Positions 1-8,046 of a stretch of 64,000 nt of DNA are shown one piece after another (positions within the stretch are counted from its first letter, which is position 1; every line of letters begins with the position of its first letter). The stretch is from CBDFGE01 sp965247055 (lineage in GTDB: Bacteria; Chloroflexota; Dehalococcoidia; Lucifugimonadales; JAGWBF01): contig CBDFGE010000005.1 in NCBI GenBank assembly GCA_965247055.1, positions 62,001 through 126,000 on the forward strand. Direction: 5' to 3'. Under the pieces are notes generated by a model. It worked only from the letters and a program-made list of their open reading frames with translations. It did no database searches and had not been told where the DNA came from. Both the position numbers and the translations under genes were made by a program.

Positions 1-231
1 TACGACGTGGTCCTGGCGATGTACCACGACCAGGGCCATATCCCGATAAAGGTGTACGGCTTCGAGCGTAGCATTACCGCCAACCTGGGGCTGCCCTTCG
101 TGCGGACGTCTGTCGACCACGGCACGGCTTTCGACATCGCCGGAAAGGGGGTCGCCCATCACGAGGGCATGGTGGAGGCTATAAAGGCGGCGGTCTCCCT
201 CTCTCTGGGAAAGGGGCTGGGGGGGCAATAA
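1..231 (+). CDS. pdxA: 4-hydroxythreonine-4-phosphate dehydrogenase, C-terminal part (PdxA)
   Basis: Only the last 76 codons lie in the window; the 5' end is outside it. PdxA oxidises 4-phosphohydroxy-L-threonine in the cytosolic DXP-dependent route to pyridoxal phosphate. The family's C-terminal signature is plainly visible: YHDQGHIPIK near the start, with a metal/substrate-binding His, followed by GLPFVRTSVDHGTAFDIAGKG. The stop codon overlaps the next start as TAATG, so translation of the two is probably coupled. PdxA paralogues acting on other substrates exist (PdxA2-like), and the missing N-terminus prevents separating them. Confidence 0.93.
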   Translation, partial: YDVVLAMYHDQGHIPIKVYGFERSITANLGLPFVRTSVDHGTAFDIAGKGVAHHEGMVEAIKAAVSLSLGKGLGGQ

Positions 232-749
232 TGATGGGCGGCGTGCTGGACCTGGAGAGCATACTGGCGCAGATCCGGCCCCCCCAACCTCTGGTGGAGG
301 AGTATCTGGACCTGTCGGCCCAGCTCCAACCCAACGGTTTTGACCTGACACTGAAGGAGGTGTCCCAGTTCACCTCGCGGGGCGAGACTGGGCCCCTGGA
401 TGGCCCTGCATCCCTGTCCACCAGGGAGGCGCTTCCCTTCGACGCAGAGGGGCGTGTCGACCTCTCCATCGGGACCTACATGGTTACCCTCAACGAGATA
501 GTCAACCTCCCACTAAATATCATGGCGCTGGCCCGGCCTCGCTCCAGCCTGCTGCGCTCCGGAGTGGCGATCCATACCGCCGTCTGGGACGCCGGTTACC
601 GGGGGCGCTCCCAGGTGCTGATGGTGGTGGGCAGTCCCTACGGATACCGGCTTGTGAAAGGTGCCCGCCTCTTGCAGATGGTCTTTCTGTACCTGACAGC
701 GCCGCTGGAGGAGGGCTACAAGGGAAGGTTCCACGGGGAGAACATCTAA
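231..749 (+). CDS. dCTP deaminase / dUTPase family protein
   Basis: The 172-residue protein belongs to the trimeric dUTPase/dCTP deaminase fold, which keeps uracil out of DNA by hydrolysing dUTP or deaminating dCTP. Visible family blocks are LQPNGFDLTL (about residues 31-40), ARPRSSLLRSGV (about 102-113), AVWDAGYRGRSQ (about 117-128) and a C-terminal YKGRFHGENI resembling the Y-x-G tail of archaeal-type Dut. That layout is closer to archaeal Dut than to bacterial Dcd, but deaminase versus pyrophosphatase activity cannot be settled by eye. It overlaps the pdxA stop by one base; a second ATG follows directly at 234. Nothing in the protein looks truncated. Confidence 0.85.
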   Translation: MMGGVLDLESILAQIRPPQPLVEEYLDLSAQLQPNGFDLTLKEVSQFTSRGETGPLDGPASLSTREALPFDAEGRVDLSIGTYMVTLNEIVNLPLNIMALARPRSSLLRSGVAIHTAVWDAGYRGRSQVLMVVGSPYGYRLVKGARLLQMVFLYLTAPLEEGYKGRFHGENI

Positions 750-813
750 TCCTCCGCTCACGCGACATCCGGCCTCAGAGATACTCGACCACGCCCGGAC
801 GGAAAGATGACCG

Positions 814-1491
814 ATGACCAACGACGAACGACCAATGAGTGAGCGATTCTCGGCCACGCTGCGGACAGAGGCGGACCCGATATGGCGCCGGATCTTCGAG
901 AACCCGTTTCTAAGGGAGGTCCAGCAGGGCACCCTGCCCCTGGAGAAGTTCCGCTTCTACCTGGCCCAGGACTATCTGTACCTGGAAGGATTTGGCAGGG
1001 CGGTGGCCCTGGCCCTGGCCAAAGCCCCCGATTCCCGGAACCTGGCGGAACTGTCCCGCAGAATGGTCACTCCCGTGGAGCGGCCACTACACCGGAAACT
1101 CATGGGTCTCGCAGGCATTACCCCCGAGGAGGCGGACAGGACCGCCCTGGCTCCCACCAACATTGCCTACATCAACCACATGATGGCGTCCGCCGTCCTG
1201 GGGGGACTGGGACGGACCGCGGCGGCCCTGCTTCCCTGTCCCTGGAGCTACCACGAGATAGGCGCCCTCCTCCAGCCGGTGGAGCACCCCGTATACAGCC
1301 AGTGGGTCCTCGCCTACAGTGAAGGCCTGCTGGAGGAAAGCACAGAGGCGTGGAGGACGTTCCTGGACCGGGAGGCGTTGGAGGCGGGGCCGAGGGAGAG
1401 GCAGGCCATGCGGGAGGCATTCCTTACCAGCAGCCGCTACGAGTACCAGTTCTGGGAGATGGCCTACCGCCAGGAGGCCTGGCCGGTGTGA
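814..1491 (+). CDS. TenA family protein (thiaminase II-like), copy 1
   Basis: TenA enzymes hydrolyse degraded thiamine (aminopyrimidines) so that the pyrimidine can be salvaged. This 225-residue protein has the expected all-helical layout with AQDYLYL (Asp53), LLPCPWSYHEIG (Cys142, Glu148) and a C-terminal SSRYEYQFWEMAY block (Glu210), matching the catalytic Asp, Cys and Glu of the family. An in-frame ATG at 835 (MSERF) is an equally good start, because the first seven residues are not family-like. It stands alone, 64 bases after the dUTPase-like gene. A second, divergent TenA lies at 24730-25398. The WSYHEIG variant suggests the TenA_E or TenA_C branch is not easily told apart here. Confidence 0.88.
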   Translation: MTNDERPMSERFSATLRTEADPIWRRIFENPFLREVQQGTLPLEKFRFYLAQDYLYLEGFGRAVALALAKAPDSRNLAELSRRMVTPVERPLHRKLMGLAGITPEEADRTALAPTNIAYINHMMASAVLGGLGRTAAALLPCPWSYHEIGALLQPVEHPVYSQWVLAYSEGLLEESTEAWRTFLDREALEAGPRERQAMREAFLTSSRYEYQFWEMAYRQEAWPV

Positions 1492-1525
1492 CGGCCTCCC
1501 TTGAAGGGCAGACCCCCGGGCACCC

Positions 1526-2641
1526 CTAAGCCACAGCCACCTGGGAGATGCGTCGTCGTAAAAGGGGCAGCACCTCCCCGGCGACCCGCCGGCACTCCTC
1601 CACGTGGGGGAAGCCCGAGAGGATGAACTCGTCGATCCCCAGCTTCCAGTAAACGAGAAGCTCCCCGGCGACCTGCTCGGGCGTACCCACGATGGCACTG
1701 CCGCAGTTGACGCGCACCTGGGAGAGCCCGTTCCACAGGTGGGGCCCCAGCCGGTGGCCGGGGGCCTCTTTTGCCTGGGCCTGCTGGCCAACCATGGGCG
1801 TGCCCTCGATGGCGGACCGGCGCTGGGCCTTCACGACCGGATCGGCGTGGGCGATCAGCTCATCGGCGGCCTGCCAGGCCTCCGCCTCCGAGGGCCGCAC
1901 CACCAGATGGGTGCGCAGTCCGAAGGCTGGAGTCCTCCCTGCCAGGTCGAAGTGGCGGCGCAGCGAGTCGAGGCGACCGGCCGTCGCTTCCACCGGCTCG
2001 ATCCAGTTCAGGTGAAGGTCGGCCTGCCGGCCCGAAAGCGCCATAGCGCTTTCCGAGGCGCCACCCAGATAGAGCCGGGGCACATCTGCGCCGGGCAACG
2101 GAGGGCAGTAGGCCCCCTCCAGGCGGTAGTACTCGCCATGGAAGGTTACCGGGCCCGAGTCGGTCCAGAGCTTGCGGCAAGCAGCGATGAACTCCTCGGC
2201 CCGGGCATACCGGGTGGCGTGGTCGCTGACCTCCCCCAGCCGCTCGAAGTCGTGCTGGATACCTCCGGGGACCACGTTGAGGTCCAGCCTGCCCCCCGAG
2301 AGGTGGCTGAAGGTGGACGCCATCTGGGCGAAGAGACCCAGGGACACGAATCCGGGCCGGACGGCGACAAGGAACCTGATGCGCTCCGTCACGGCGGCCA
2401 GGGCAGTGGCCATGGTCCAGGTCTCGGCCAGCGGCGCGCCCTCGGAGAAGAGGCCGTTGGCGAACCGGGTGGGTATGAGAAGGGAGTAGAACCCGCACTC
2501 CTCGGCGGTCTGCACCACCCGGCGCAGGTAGTCGAAGGTGGGGGGGCGCTCGGCGAGGAGCGTACCAGCCCGGGCCCCGTCGCCGTCTATGGGGATGAAC
2601 CAATCGAACCTGGGCTCGGGCCGGTGGGTAGCTGTGTTCAC
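1526..2641 (-). CDS. SsuD-like FMNH2-dependent alkanesulfonate monooxygenase (LLM family)
   Basis: The 371-residue protein is a bacterial luciferase-like TIM barrel and follows E. coli SsuD along its whole length: WFIPIDGDG near the N-terminus, LLIPT, RFLVAVRPG, STFSHLSGGRLDLNVVPGG, a WQAADELI helix and a C-terminal GIDEFILSGFPHVEE block. SsuD uses reduced FMN and oxygen to release sulfite from alkanesulfonates, giving access to organosulfur. No SsuE flavin reductase or SsuABC transporter lies nearby, so the substrate is uncertain; dimethylsulfone monooxygenase-type relatives share these motifs. It is convergent with the upstream TenA gene and divergent from the GYD protein gene. Confidence 0.88.
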   Translation of the reverse strand: MNTATHRPEPRFDWFIPIDGDGARAGTLLAERPPTFDYLRRVVQTAEECGFYSLLIPTRFANGLFSEGAPLAETWTMATALAAVTERIRFLVAVRPGFVSLGLFAQMASTFSHLSGGRLDLNVVPGGIQHDFERLGEVSDHATRYARAEEFIAACRKLWTDSGPVTFHGEYYRLEGAYCPPLPGADVPRLYLGGASESAMALSGRQADLHLNWIEPVEATAGRLDSLRRHFDLAGRTPAFGLRTHLVVRPSEAEAWQAADELIAHADPVVKAQRRSAIEGTPMVGQQAQAKEAPGHRLGPHLWNGLSQVRVNCGSAIVGTPEQVAGELLVYWKLGIDEFILSGFPHVEECRRVAGEVLPLLRRRISQVAVA

Positions 2642-2683
2642 ACTCTGCCTCCGGGACCTGTAATGGTTGGCTATATCCTAAAT

Positions 2684-2697
2684 ACTACTCAGGTAGT
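2684..2697. promoter_or_regulatory. short inverted repeat between the SsuD-like and GYD genes
   Basis: ACTAC-TCAG-GTAGT is a perfect 5-bp inverted repeat lying in the AT-richer gap between the divergent genes at 2641 and 2856. It could be a small operator acting on either promoter. No regulator gene is adjacent, and arms this short can occur by chance. Confidence 0.25.
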
Positions 2698-2855
2698 TGG
2701 TCAAGATGGCACGTGGCGAGAGGTGCTAGACTGGGCAGCCGTGGCGGTTTGGGTCTCTGGGGGATATACTGTATGCTGCGGTCCTAGCGATACCCCGATG
2801 CTCCATCCTGTGCCCTGGCCCGTCAGGTCCGATCTGAACGTCGAGGAGGTATCGC

Positions 2856-3182
2856 ATGGCACACTACATGTTGCAGTTCTCCTATAACAGCGAGAGCATA
2901 TCCGAGCTGATCAAGAACCCCCAGGACCGCAGCGGACAAGCGCGGGCGCTGGTTGAGGGCCTCGGCGGCAGGCTGGAGGCCTTCTACTACACCTTCGGGG
3001 ATTACGACGGCTTGGCCATTGCCGAGCTGCCCGATAGCAGCAGCGCGGCGGCGGCATCCATGGCCCTTGCGGCAAGCGGGGGGGTCACGGCTGCAAAAAC
3101 GACGGTGCTGATCACGATGGGCGAGGCCGTGGAGGCGATGAAGAAGGCCAACGGCCTGGGCTACCAGCCGCCTGGTAGGTAG
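2856..3182 (+). CDS. GYD domain protein
   Basis: This 108-residue protein has the motif that names the GYD family (FGDYDGLAIAELPD, about residues 47-60) in a small alpha/beta dimeric-barrel-type fold. Family members are widespread and mostly uncharacterised; some are linked to oxidative metabolism. The start is well placed behind GAGGAGGT about 7 bases upstream. It is divergent from the SsuD-like monooxygenase, which might point to shared regulation, but no function can be assigned from sequence alone. Confidence 0.85.
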   Translation: MAHYMLQFSYNSESISELIKNPQDRSGQARALVEGLGGRLEAFYYTFGDYDGLAIAELPDSSSAAAASMALAASGGVTAAKTTVLITMGEAVEAMKKANGLGYQPPGR

Positions 3183-3188
3183 TCAAAG

Positions 3189-3221
3189 GGCGGCGCTAGG
3201 TCCTTTCGGACCTGCGCCGCC
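3189..3221. terminator. strong hairpin after the GYD gene
   Basis: An 8-bp stem GGCGGCGC/GCGCCGCC continues, after one bulged T, into a 6-bp stem AGGTCC/GGACCT closed by TTTC. It sits 7 bases past the GYD stop codon. There is no U tract on either strand, so it may be a processing or stability element rather than an intrinsic terminator. Confidence 0.5.
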
Positions 3222-3303
3222 ACAGATACCTGGCAAGGAGCAGGGCCATCGCCACCAGCGCGGCGATGCCTATCCATTGCTTCTTAGTGGGCCTGCGGTC
3301 CAT
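3196..3303 (-). CDS. possible 35-residue single-span membrane peptide
   Basis: A short minus-strand reading frame encodes a basic N-terminus (MDRRPTKKQW), one hydrophobic span (IGIAALVAMALLLA, about residues 11-24) and a basic tail (RYLWRRRSERT). That charge pattern is typical of small membrane proteins, and random high-GC frames seldom give it. Its last codons overlap the hairpin at 3189-3221. No clear Shine-Dalgarno sequence is present, so this is a plausible but unproven gene. Confidence 0.4.
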   Translation of the reverse strand: MDRRPTKKQWIGIAALVAMALLLARYLWRRRSERT

Positions 3304-3538
3304 CGCACTTTCCTGGGTGGGAGAGGCCGGTCGACTCCGGCATCCGTGCAGTTTTTCCCTACTTCCCATCATACCAGAAGGCCGCCCATCGGAGAACCGG
3401 TCCCTCTTCCGCGCACCGTGCCGCCTGCGCCGGGTCTTGGCTCAGCGGGAGGCCGGATCCCAAGAGGGCCGGGCACTGGCTTGTAAGGGGAGGCGGTCGC
3501 GGATGTGACCGGCGCGGCTCGGGGGAAGGTCGCGGCGG

Positions 3539-5149
3539 CTAGCGACTAAAGAAGGGGATGCCGAGCCGGCGCATGAACACGGAGCCGATGAGCAGAACGA
3601 TGCCTATGACCATTATGCCGATGGAGGGTCCGATGAACCCCTTGGCGATGTCCGTGGCCATGGACGTGAGCACGTCGTTGATGATGAAGATCATGGAATT
3701 GGGAATAGGGGAGGCCCCCGAGACGCTCTGGTCCAACAGGTCATCGAACCGGTCGGGTAGCTGGGAGGTCAAGACCAGTCCCAGGACAAGGAAGAGCAGG
3801 CCCGAAAAGAACATGGTGAGGCCCGGCAGCCGAAGACCGGTGGCCAGATGTGGAAAGTTGACGGCCGCCATCAGCAAGGCGCTCGCCCCTATTATGAGCA
3901 GGGCCACCCAGCGGCCCAGCTCCGTCAGATCTATTACGTCCCGGGAGGAGTCCAGGTTCTCAAGGAAGGTCTCCTTGGTCTGGTTATTCTGTTCCGCTGC
4001 GATCTTCACAAGGTCGAGGCGGTCCTGGGCGTCCAGCTCTTTTCGCAGCTCGGCGATGGCCTCATCTATCAGGGGCCCCGTCAGGCCCCGGGCTCCGGCC
4101 TTGAGGGAGTCCTTGACCCTCCCCTCTCCAAGGTACTGCTTGACCAGGGCGGACTCCCTGTCCAACCCAGCCAAAGCCCCCGGGGAGAACCCCTCCGATT
4201 CCAGTTCGCTATAAACGCGGTCGTAGACATCGTCCAGGAACCCCTCTTTGGAGGGCCTGGTCAGCTCGGGCGAGGCAACTTTGAGGGCGCCCTTGACGTC
4301 CGCCTGCCGCAGCTCCTGCTTGATGTCCCCCTCCAGCGCCTCGATCCTCTGGAGGGTCTCCTCGGGGACCAGCCCCTCCCTGCGAGCCGTCTCCAGAGCC
4401 AGGTCGTAAGCCCTCAGTCTCTCACCAACTGGTATGCTCTCAATGGAGGGGATGCTGGTGGGCAGCGTTCCACCCGACAGCTCGCTGAAGATATCCTGGA
4501 TATCCCCCTGTAGCTCGCCGCTCGTCCCCACGGGGACCTCTGTCAACCCCTCGATGGTCTGGTCCACGTAGCTGACCACAAGGGCATCAGCGTCCTCTAT
4601 GAAGGGCACCTGGGTCGGTATCTTTCCCTCTTCGAGGGTCCGGTAGAGACTTTCCAGCTCGGCCTGAAGCTCGTCCATGGTCTTGACCGGCACATCCTCA
4701 AGGGCATCGATGCGCTGGTCCATATAGCTGAGAAGGGCAGGCTTGACCCTGGCCAGGACCGGGCCCAGATGAATGAAAACCTCGGGGGTTTCGGCGTCCT
4801 TATTGAGATAGTCGATGGTACCCGTGATGGCCCCTTCAACCTCTTCCTGAAGGTATGTGGGCTCGATGATCTCACGGGTGACTCCAACTATGTCCTCTCG
4901 GGGCACATCCACATCGCCCAGGAGGTCCTGGGTAGTATCCTCGAACTCGGGGTCCAGAAGCACTTCGTCGTAGATGCGATCGTAGGCGGCGTTCTCGGCC
5001 AGGGACTCGGTGTAGAACTCGGAAGTGAGCAGCTTGTCGCGGACGTTACCCACCAGAATGAAGGAGAGGAAGCCCAGGAATATCGCCAGCCCCAGTATCA
5101 GGGACGCGATCAAGCGGAAAATGAAGAAGCCGAAGCCGAGACCTAACAA
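3539..5149 (-). CDS. large membrane protein with internal repeat, function unknown
   Basis: The 536-residue protein has one long hydrophobic segment at residues 8-34, about 370 residues of charged, helical extracytoplasmic-looking sequence, and three hydrophobic segments near the C-terminus (about 412-430, 440-465 and 508-530). The soluble part contains two imperfect copies of a roughly 46-residue unit, about 140-186 and 193-238, each beginning SY(M/V)DQ and carrying a VPV motif. I do not recognise the family. The start is a TTG; an extended -10 promoter lies at 5209-5217. It is isolated between the GYD gene and the phage cassette, and nothing links it to the phage genes except position. Confidence 0.8.
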   Translation of the reverse strand: MLGLGFGFFIFRLIASLILGLAIFLGFLSFILVGNVRDKLLTSEFYTESLAENAAYDRIYDEVLLDPEFEDTTQDLLGDVDVPREDIVGVTREIIEPTYLQEEVEGAITGTIDYLNKDAETPEVFIHLGPVLARVKPALLSYMDQRIDALEDVPVKTMDELQAELESLYRTLEEGKIPTQVPFIEDADALVVSYVDQTIEGLTEVPVGTSGELQGDIQDIFSELSGGTLPTSIPSIESIPVGERLRAYDLALETARREGLVPEETLQRIEALEGDIKQELRQADVKGALKVASPELTRPSKEGFLDDVYDRVYSELESEGFSPGALAGLDRESALVKQYLGEGRVKDSLKAGARGLTGPLIDEAIAELRKELDAQDRLDLVKIAAEQNNQTKETFLENLDSSRDVIDLTELGRWVALLIIGASALLMAAVNFPHLATGLRLPGLTMFFSGLLFLVLGLVLTSQLPDRFDDLLDQSVSGASPIPNSMIFIINDVLTSMATDIAKGFIGPSIGIMVIGIVLLIGSVFMRRLGIPFFSR

Positions 5150-5208
5150 AGCGGCAGCATTCCCTCTCGGATGCCCGCCCTTCGGGTTCCGCTAGGCGAG
5201 TCCAAGGT

Positions 5209-5217
5209 ATTATACCA
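5209..5217 (-). promoter_or_regulatory. extended -10 promoter for the membrane protein gene
   Basis: On the minus strand the sequence reads TGGTATAAT, an extended -10 element 60 bases upstream of the TTG start at 5149. No convincing -35 is present, which is acceptable for extended -10 promoters. Confidence 0.5.
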
Positions 5218-5254
5218 CACCTCCGGAAGCGGGCCGGGCGGTACTGACCGCCCC

Positions 5255-5689
5255 TTAGGTCACGATGCTCCTCACCCAGAATGGGCACCCCCACAGGTTG
5301 GCCCCCGGCAGCTGGTAGCGCCGCCTCGGCCCTGCCCTGACACACTCTATCGCCTGCACACCGGCGACGGAAGCGCTGTCCATGAGGGCCTTCACCGACG
5401 AGGCGCTGTCGGCGGATATATACTTCTCCAGCTCCTCGTAGGCCTCCTGCTCGTCGTCCAGGTCCACGAGGACGAGCACCTCCAGATGGTAGACCGCGCC
5501 GGGGCTGGTGGACCTGTACTCACCCAGCAGGGTTTGGCTGGAGGCCTGGATGTCCCTCACGACGGCCGCAGGGAACTCCTGGATGCCCTCCGATGGGAAC
5601 TTGTAGACCCGGAGGTTATCCACCGTATCGAGCTGGGTGGCGATCTTGTCTATTATGCTCTTCAGCTTCCCAGTGGCCGGCGCTACCAT
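5255..5689 (-). CDS. putative phage head-tail completion protein
   Basis: This 144-residue protein has no motif I can name. Its position as the last gene of the head cassette, directly after a gp6-like connector, and its size and mixed alpha/beta pattern (a conserved-looking HLEVLVLVDL strand around residues 67-76) fit a head-tail joining or tail-completion protein. Its ATG overlaps the connector stop as TAATG, so translation is coupled. No tail genes follow: the next gene downstream is the unrelated membrane protein, so the cassette ends abruptly here. Confidence 0.6.
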   Translation of the reverse strand: MVAPATGKLKSIIDKIATQLDTVDNLRVYKFPSEGIQEFPAAVVRDIQASSQTLLGEYRSTSPGAVYHLEVLVLVDLDDEQEAYEELEKYISADSASSVKALMDSASVAGVQAIECVRAGPRRRYQLPGANLWGCPFWVRSIVT

Positions 5690-6519
5690 TATGCTCCTCC
5701 GACCTCCGGCTTACGGTAGCCGGAGAGCACCTGCCGTACGTCCTGGTCGAGGGTCTGGAAGACGTGAGCGGCGAAGGGGAAGGTGGCCGGTGGGGCGGTG
5801 CGCCTCTGCCACATCCGGGAGACCTGGACAAGGCAGGCCTCCACCACCTCGGGTGGGTGCCGGAATGTGGATATGTCCGTCAGGTCCGGATGGGAAACGG
5901 CCGTAGTGCCGTTCACCCCTCTTTTCACCGTCAGGTTATTGGTGCTAATGGAGGTGATGTAGAGCTGCTCGCTCCCGATGAGGATGGTCTCCCCCACCTG
6001 GAACTTGGGGCCTTCGGTCACCGTGAGGGTGGTATCCGCCGCGGAGAAGGCGCCTCCTTCGTTGATATCCGCGCCGCTGTCCTCGGTGACCTCCCGGTAT
6101 CCCCACTTGCCGTCTATCTGCACCATCTTCCGTCCGGCGGGGAATGCGTCCTGGGAACCAGCGTCCGAGTCCACCAGCACCCGGGAATAGGGCCGGCCCC
6201 ACGCGTTGGTGGGCTCTGCGTTGGTGGGGTAGAGGAGATAGTCAGTTGCGGCCCAGGTCGTTTCGAAGGTACGGTCTTTGTTGTCGTCGGTCTTGAGAGA
6301 GGTGACGGCGATCAGGTCCGGGACTTCGAGCTCCGTTCCTCCATCTCCATCGAAGGTCCTGGTGGCCACCAGCACGTAGAAGTGCCGGTTGCAGTAGCGG
6401 TCGATCAGCCTGGAAACCCTCTCGAGAAGCTCCCGCAGCCTGGTGTTATAGGCGGTGGTAGTAATGTTCAGGACGGCGCTGGCCTGGATCGACTCCAGAC
6501 TCGCGTAGGCGTTGGTCAT
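5689..6519 (-). CDS. phage head-tail connector (gp6-like) protein
   Basis: The 276-residue protein begins with a helical segment that includes ELLERVSRLIDRYCNRHFY (about residues 29-48), typical of the N-terminus of HK97 gp6-like connectors, where the helices form a ring under the portal. A beta-rich middle with GETILIGSEQLYITSI (about residues 174-189) follows. A C-terminal helix then contains PPEVVEACLVQVSRMW. An excellent Shine-Dalgarno sequence (GAGGAGG) precedes the ATG. Its location after the capsid genes supports the call. It is longer than minimal gp6, apparently because of an inserted beta domain. Confidence 0.75.
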   Translation of the reverse strand: MTNAYASLESIQASAVLNITTTAYNTRLRELLERVSRLIDRYCNRHFYVLVATRTFDGDGGTELEVPDLIAVTSLKTDDNKDRTFETTWAATDYLLYPTNAEPTNAWGRPYSRVLVDSDAGSQDAFPAGRKMVQIDGKWGYREVTEDSGADINEGGAFSAADTTLTVTEGPKFQVGETILIGSEQLYITSISTNNLTVKRGVNGTTAVSHPDLTDISTFRHPPEVVEACLVQVSRMWQRRTAPPATFPFAAHVFQTLDQDVRQVLSGYRKPEVGGA

Positions 6520-6598
6520 GTTCCTCCTCTCAATGCCGAGATCGGTCTCCGCCCAGGAAGGGGCGGGCTCAGGGCGGGCGCGGGCGATGTTACTAGGG

Positions 6599-6796
6599 CT
6601 AGTTCAGCGTCAACTCAGTGCCGGCGGGCGCCCGTGTCCAGACCTCGTTGGTCCCATCGGAGAGGGTGACAGTGACCTGGAGGGTTCCATCGGACATGGG
6701 CTGCTCGCTCCAGTGTTTCCAGGGCTTATTGATGCGGGTGGGCTCTGTGGCGTAGGCGTTGTGAAGGTCCTCGATGGTGTTGTAGGTTGTGGCCAT
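6599..6796 (-). CDS. small phage protein, 65 residues
   Basis: This compact acidic protein contains a beta-hairpin-like TLQVTVTLSDGTNEVW (about residues 38-53) and no known motif. The ATG at 6796 was chosen because GGAGGAG, which also forms the end of the preceding gene, lies 7 bases upstream; a longer frame runs back into that gene. It sits between the structural gene at 6801 and the connector gene at 6519 and is probably co-translated with them. Function unknown. Confidence 0.6.
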   Translation of the reverse strand: MATTYNTIEDLHNAYATEPTRINKPWKHWSEQPMSDGTLQVTVTLSDGTNEVWTRAPAGTELTLN

Positions 6797-6800
6797 GGTG

Positions 6801-7460
6801 CTACTCCTCCCAGCCCAGCAGGGTGCCGGTGAACTGGCTGTCGTTGTTCGTTTGCTGCTCTTCGGTGATGGTGAAGGCAAGTCCTGCGGCGAGCTTATGG
6901 GGGACGGGGAAGATGATCTGCTGGACTCTGCTGCCCTGGCCTACGGTGAACTGTTCGATGATTGTGCCGTTGGACTTGAGTCTGAAAAGGTGACGGGTCT
7001 CGCTGGCGTGGGAGTTTACTGTGATCGTGCAGGCTGAAAGGTAGCCGGTCTTGCCCGATGTGACGGTCCAGGTGAGGTAGGTAGCTTCGGAGTTGGCGGT
7101 GGCGGCTGAGCTGGCGGCGAAGGTGTTCTTGAGGTTGCCTATGCGGGACTGCTGGACCAGGTATTCCTCGACGCGGGCGCGGCCCTCAGCGCTCATGAGG
7201 AGGTCCACGATGTCGGCGGCGGCGACGCCCGGAAGGGCGGTTCGGTGTACGCCGCCGATCCGCAAAGGGTTGCCCGTGGCGGCGGCGTCGTGGGCCGCGG
7301 CCCCCACGACGAGGGGGCGGCCCGCGGCGTCCACCAGGAGGTAGACGTTGTCGCCATCGGCCACGCTGGGGGCAGTGGCCTGGTACTTCGAGCCGACTCT
7401 GAGGAGTCGGTCCTTGGTGTCGGCGGGGTCGTCCTGTTTGCCTTCTGCGTATCCCGTCAT
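6801..7460 (-). CDS. phage structural protein (head accessory), unknown
   Basis: The 219-residue protein has an N-terminal half rich in short beta strands (NVYLLVDAAGRPLVV, about residues 43-57) and a C-terminal beta-sandwich-like half (KTGYLSACTITVNSHASE, then QQIIFPVPHKL). Such two-part beta proteins in this position are often decoration, fibre or minor head proteins. No catalytic motif is visible. It starts 4 bases after the stop of the preceding gene and is clearly part of the same transcription unit. The assignment rests on context. Confidence 0.6.
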   Translation of the reverse strand: MTGYAEGKQDDPADTKDRLLRVGSKYQATAPSVADGDNVYLLVDAAGRPLVVGAAAHDAAATGNPLRIGGVHRTALPGVAAADIVDLLMSAEGRARVEEYLVQQSRIGNLKNTFAASSAATANSEATYLTWTVTSGKTGYLSACTITVNSHASETRHLFRLKSNGTIIEQFTVGQGSRVQQIIFPVPHKLAAGLAFTITEEQQTNNDSQFTGTLLGWEE

Positions 7461-7463
7461 GGC

Positions 7464-7916
7464 CTATACCTCGTAATAGAATATGTACGCGTTCCCCACC
7501 AGACCCGCGGCGGCGCCGGTCGCTTTGCTTCCGGTAATGTAATCGTTGGTGCCGCCTTTGGCGTCGAGCCGCTGCCGGGCCTTGCCGCTGGTCCCCTTGT
7601 TCTCTACGTTGTCCTCGATAGCGGCGGCGGCTCCGACATCGACGCCATCCATTAAGTTATCCGCGCTGGTGGTGCCGTTGGCCGCGGTACCGAAGTCGGC
7701 GGTGCAGGCGCCCGTGGACTTGGTAGTCCGGTCTATGACCAGCCGCACCACGACTATGGCGCTGGACTCGGGGTTCTGCCAGGCGAGGATGCCTCCCACC
7801 GCATCGGCGGCAGCCAGGGCGACCTTGGCACACTTGAGGGCAACCGGGGTGGTATCTGAGGTAAGGAAGTCCTTAACCTGCTCCGCAACCGGACTGTTCT
7901 TCGCTGGGTTAGCCAT
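7464..7916 (-). CDS. phage structural protein, possible capsid decoration
   Basis: The 150-residue protein is rich in Ala, Gly and Thr and predicted mostly beta (SSAIVVVRLVIDRTTKST around residues 51-68), with a C-terminal NAYIFYYEV strand. Placement immediately after the major capsid gene is where cement or decoration proteins are usually encoded. A GGAG Shine-Dalgarno sequence precedes the ATG. There is no enzyme motif, and I cannot name a family with confidence. Confidence 0.6.
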   Translation of the reverse strand: MANPAKNSPVAEQVKDFLTSDTTPVALKCAKVALAAADAVGGILAWQNPESSAIVVVRLVIDRTTKSTGACTADFGTAANGTTSADNLMDGVDVGAAAAIEDNVENKGTSGKARQRLDAKGGTNDYITGSKATGAAAGLVGNAYIFYYEV

Positions 7917-8046
7917 GCTCTTACTCCTTTGTGGTTAAGATGATGATATGTGCCCATGTGCGTCGAATCCTCGGCGGGGCGGTGGCACTGGCCTTCATTA
8001 GCGCGCAGTGCTGCCGCGCCGGGGTGACGACTGCCGCCGGCGCCTC

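Noticed and set aside
1604..2887. 427-codon plus-strand frame opposite the SsuD-like gene
   Set aside because: It is the antisense shadow of a clear SsuD homologue and has no family-like motif.
5593..6669. 358-codon plus-strand frame opposite the connector gene
   Set aside because: Antisense of a gene with good Shine-Dalgarno and phage context; composition is Gly/Arg/Pro-rich noise.
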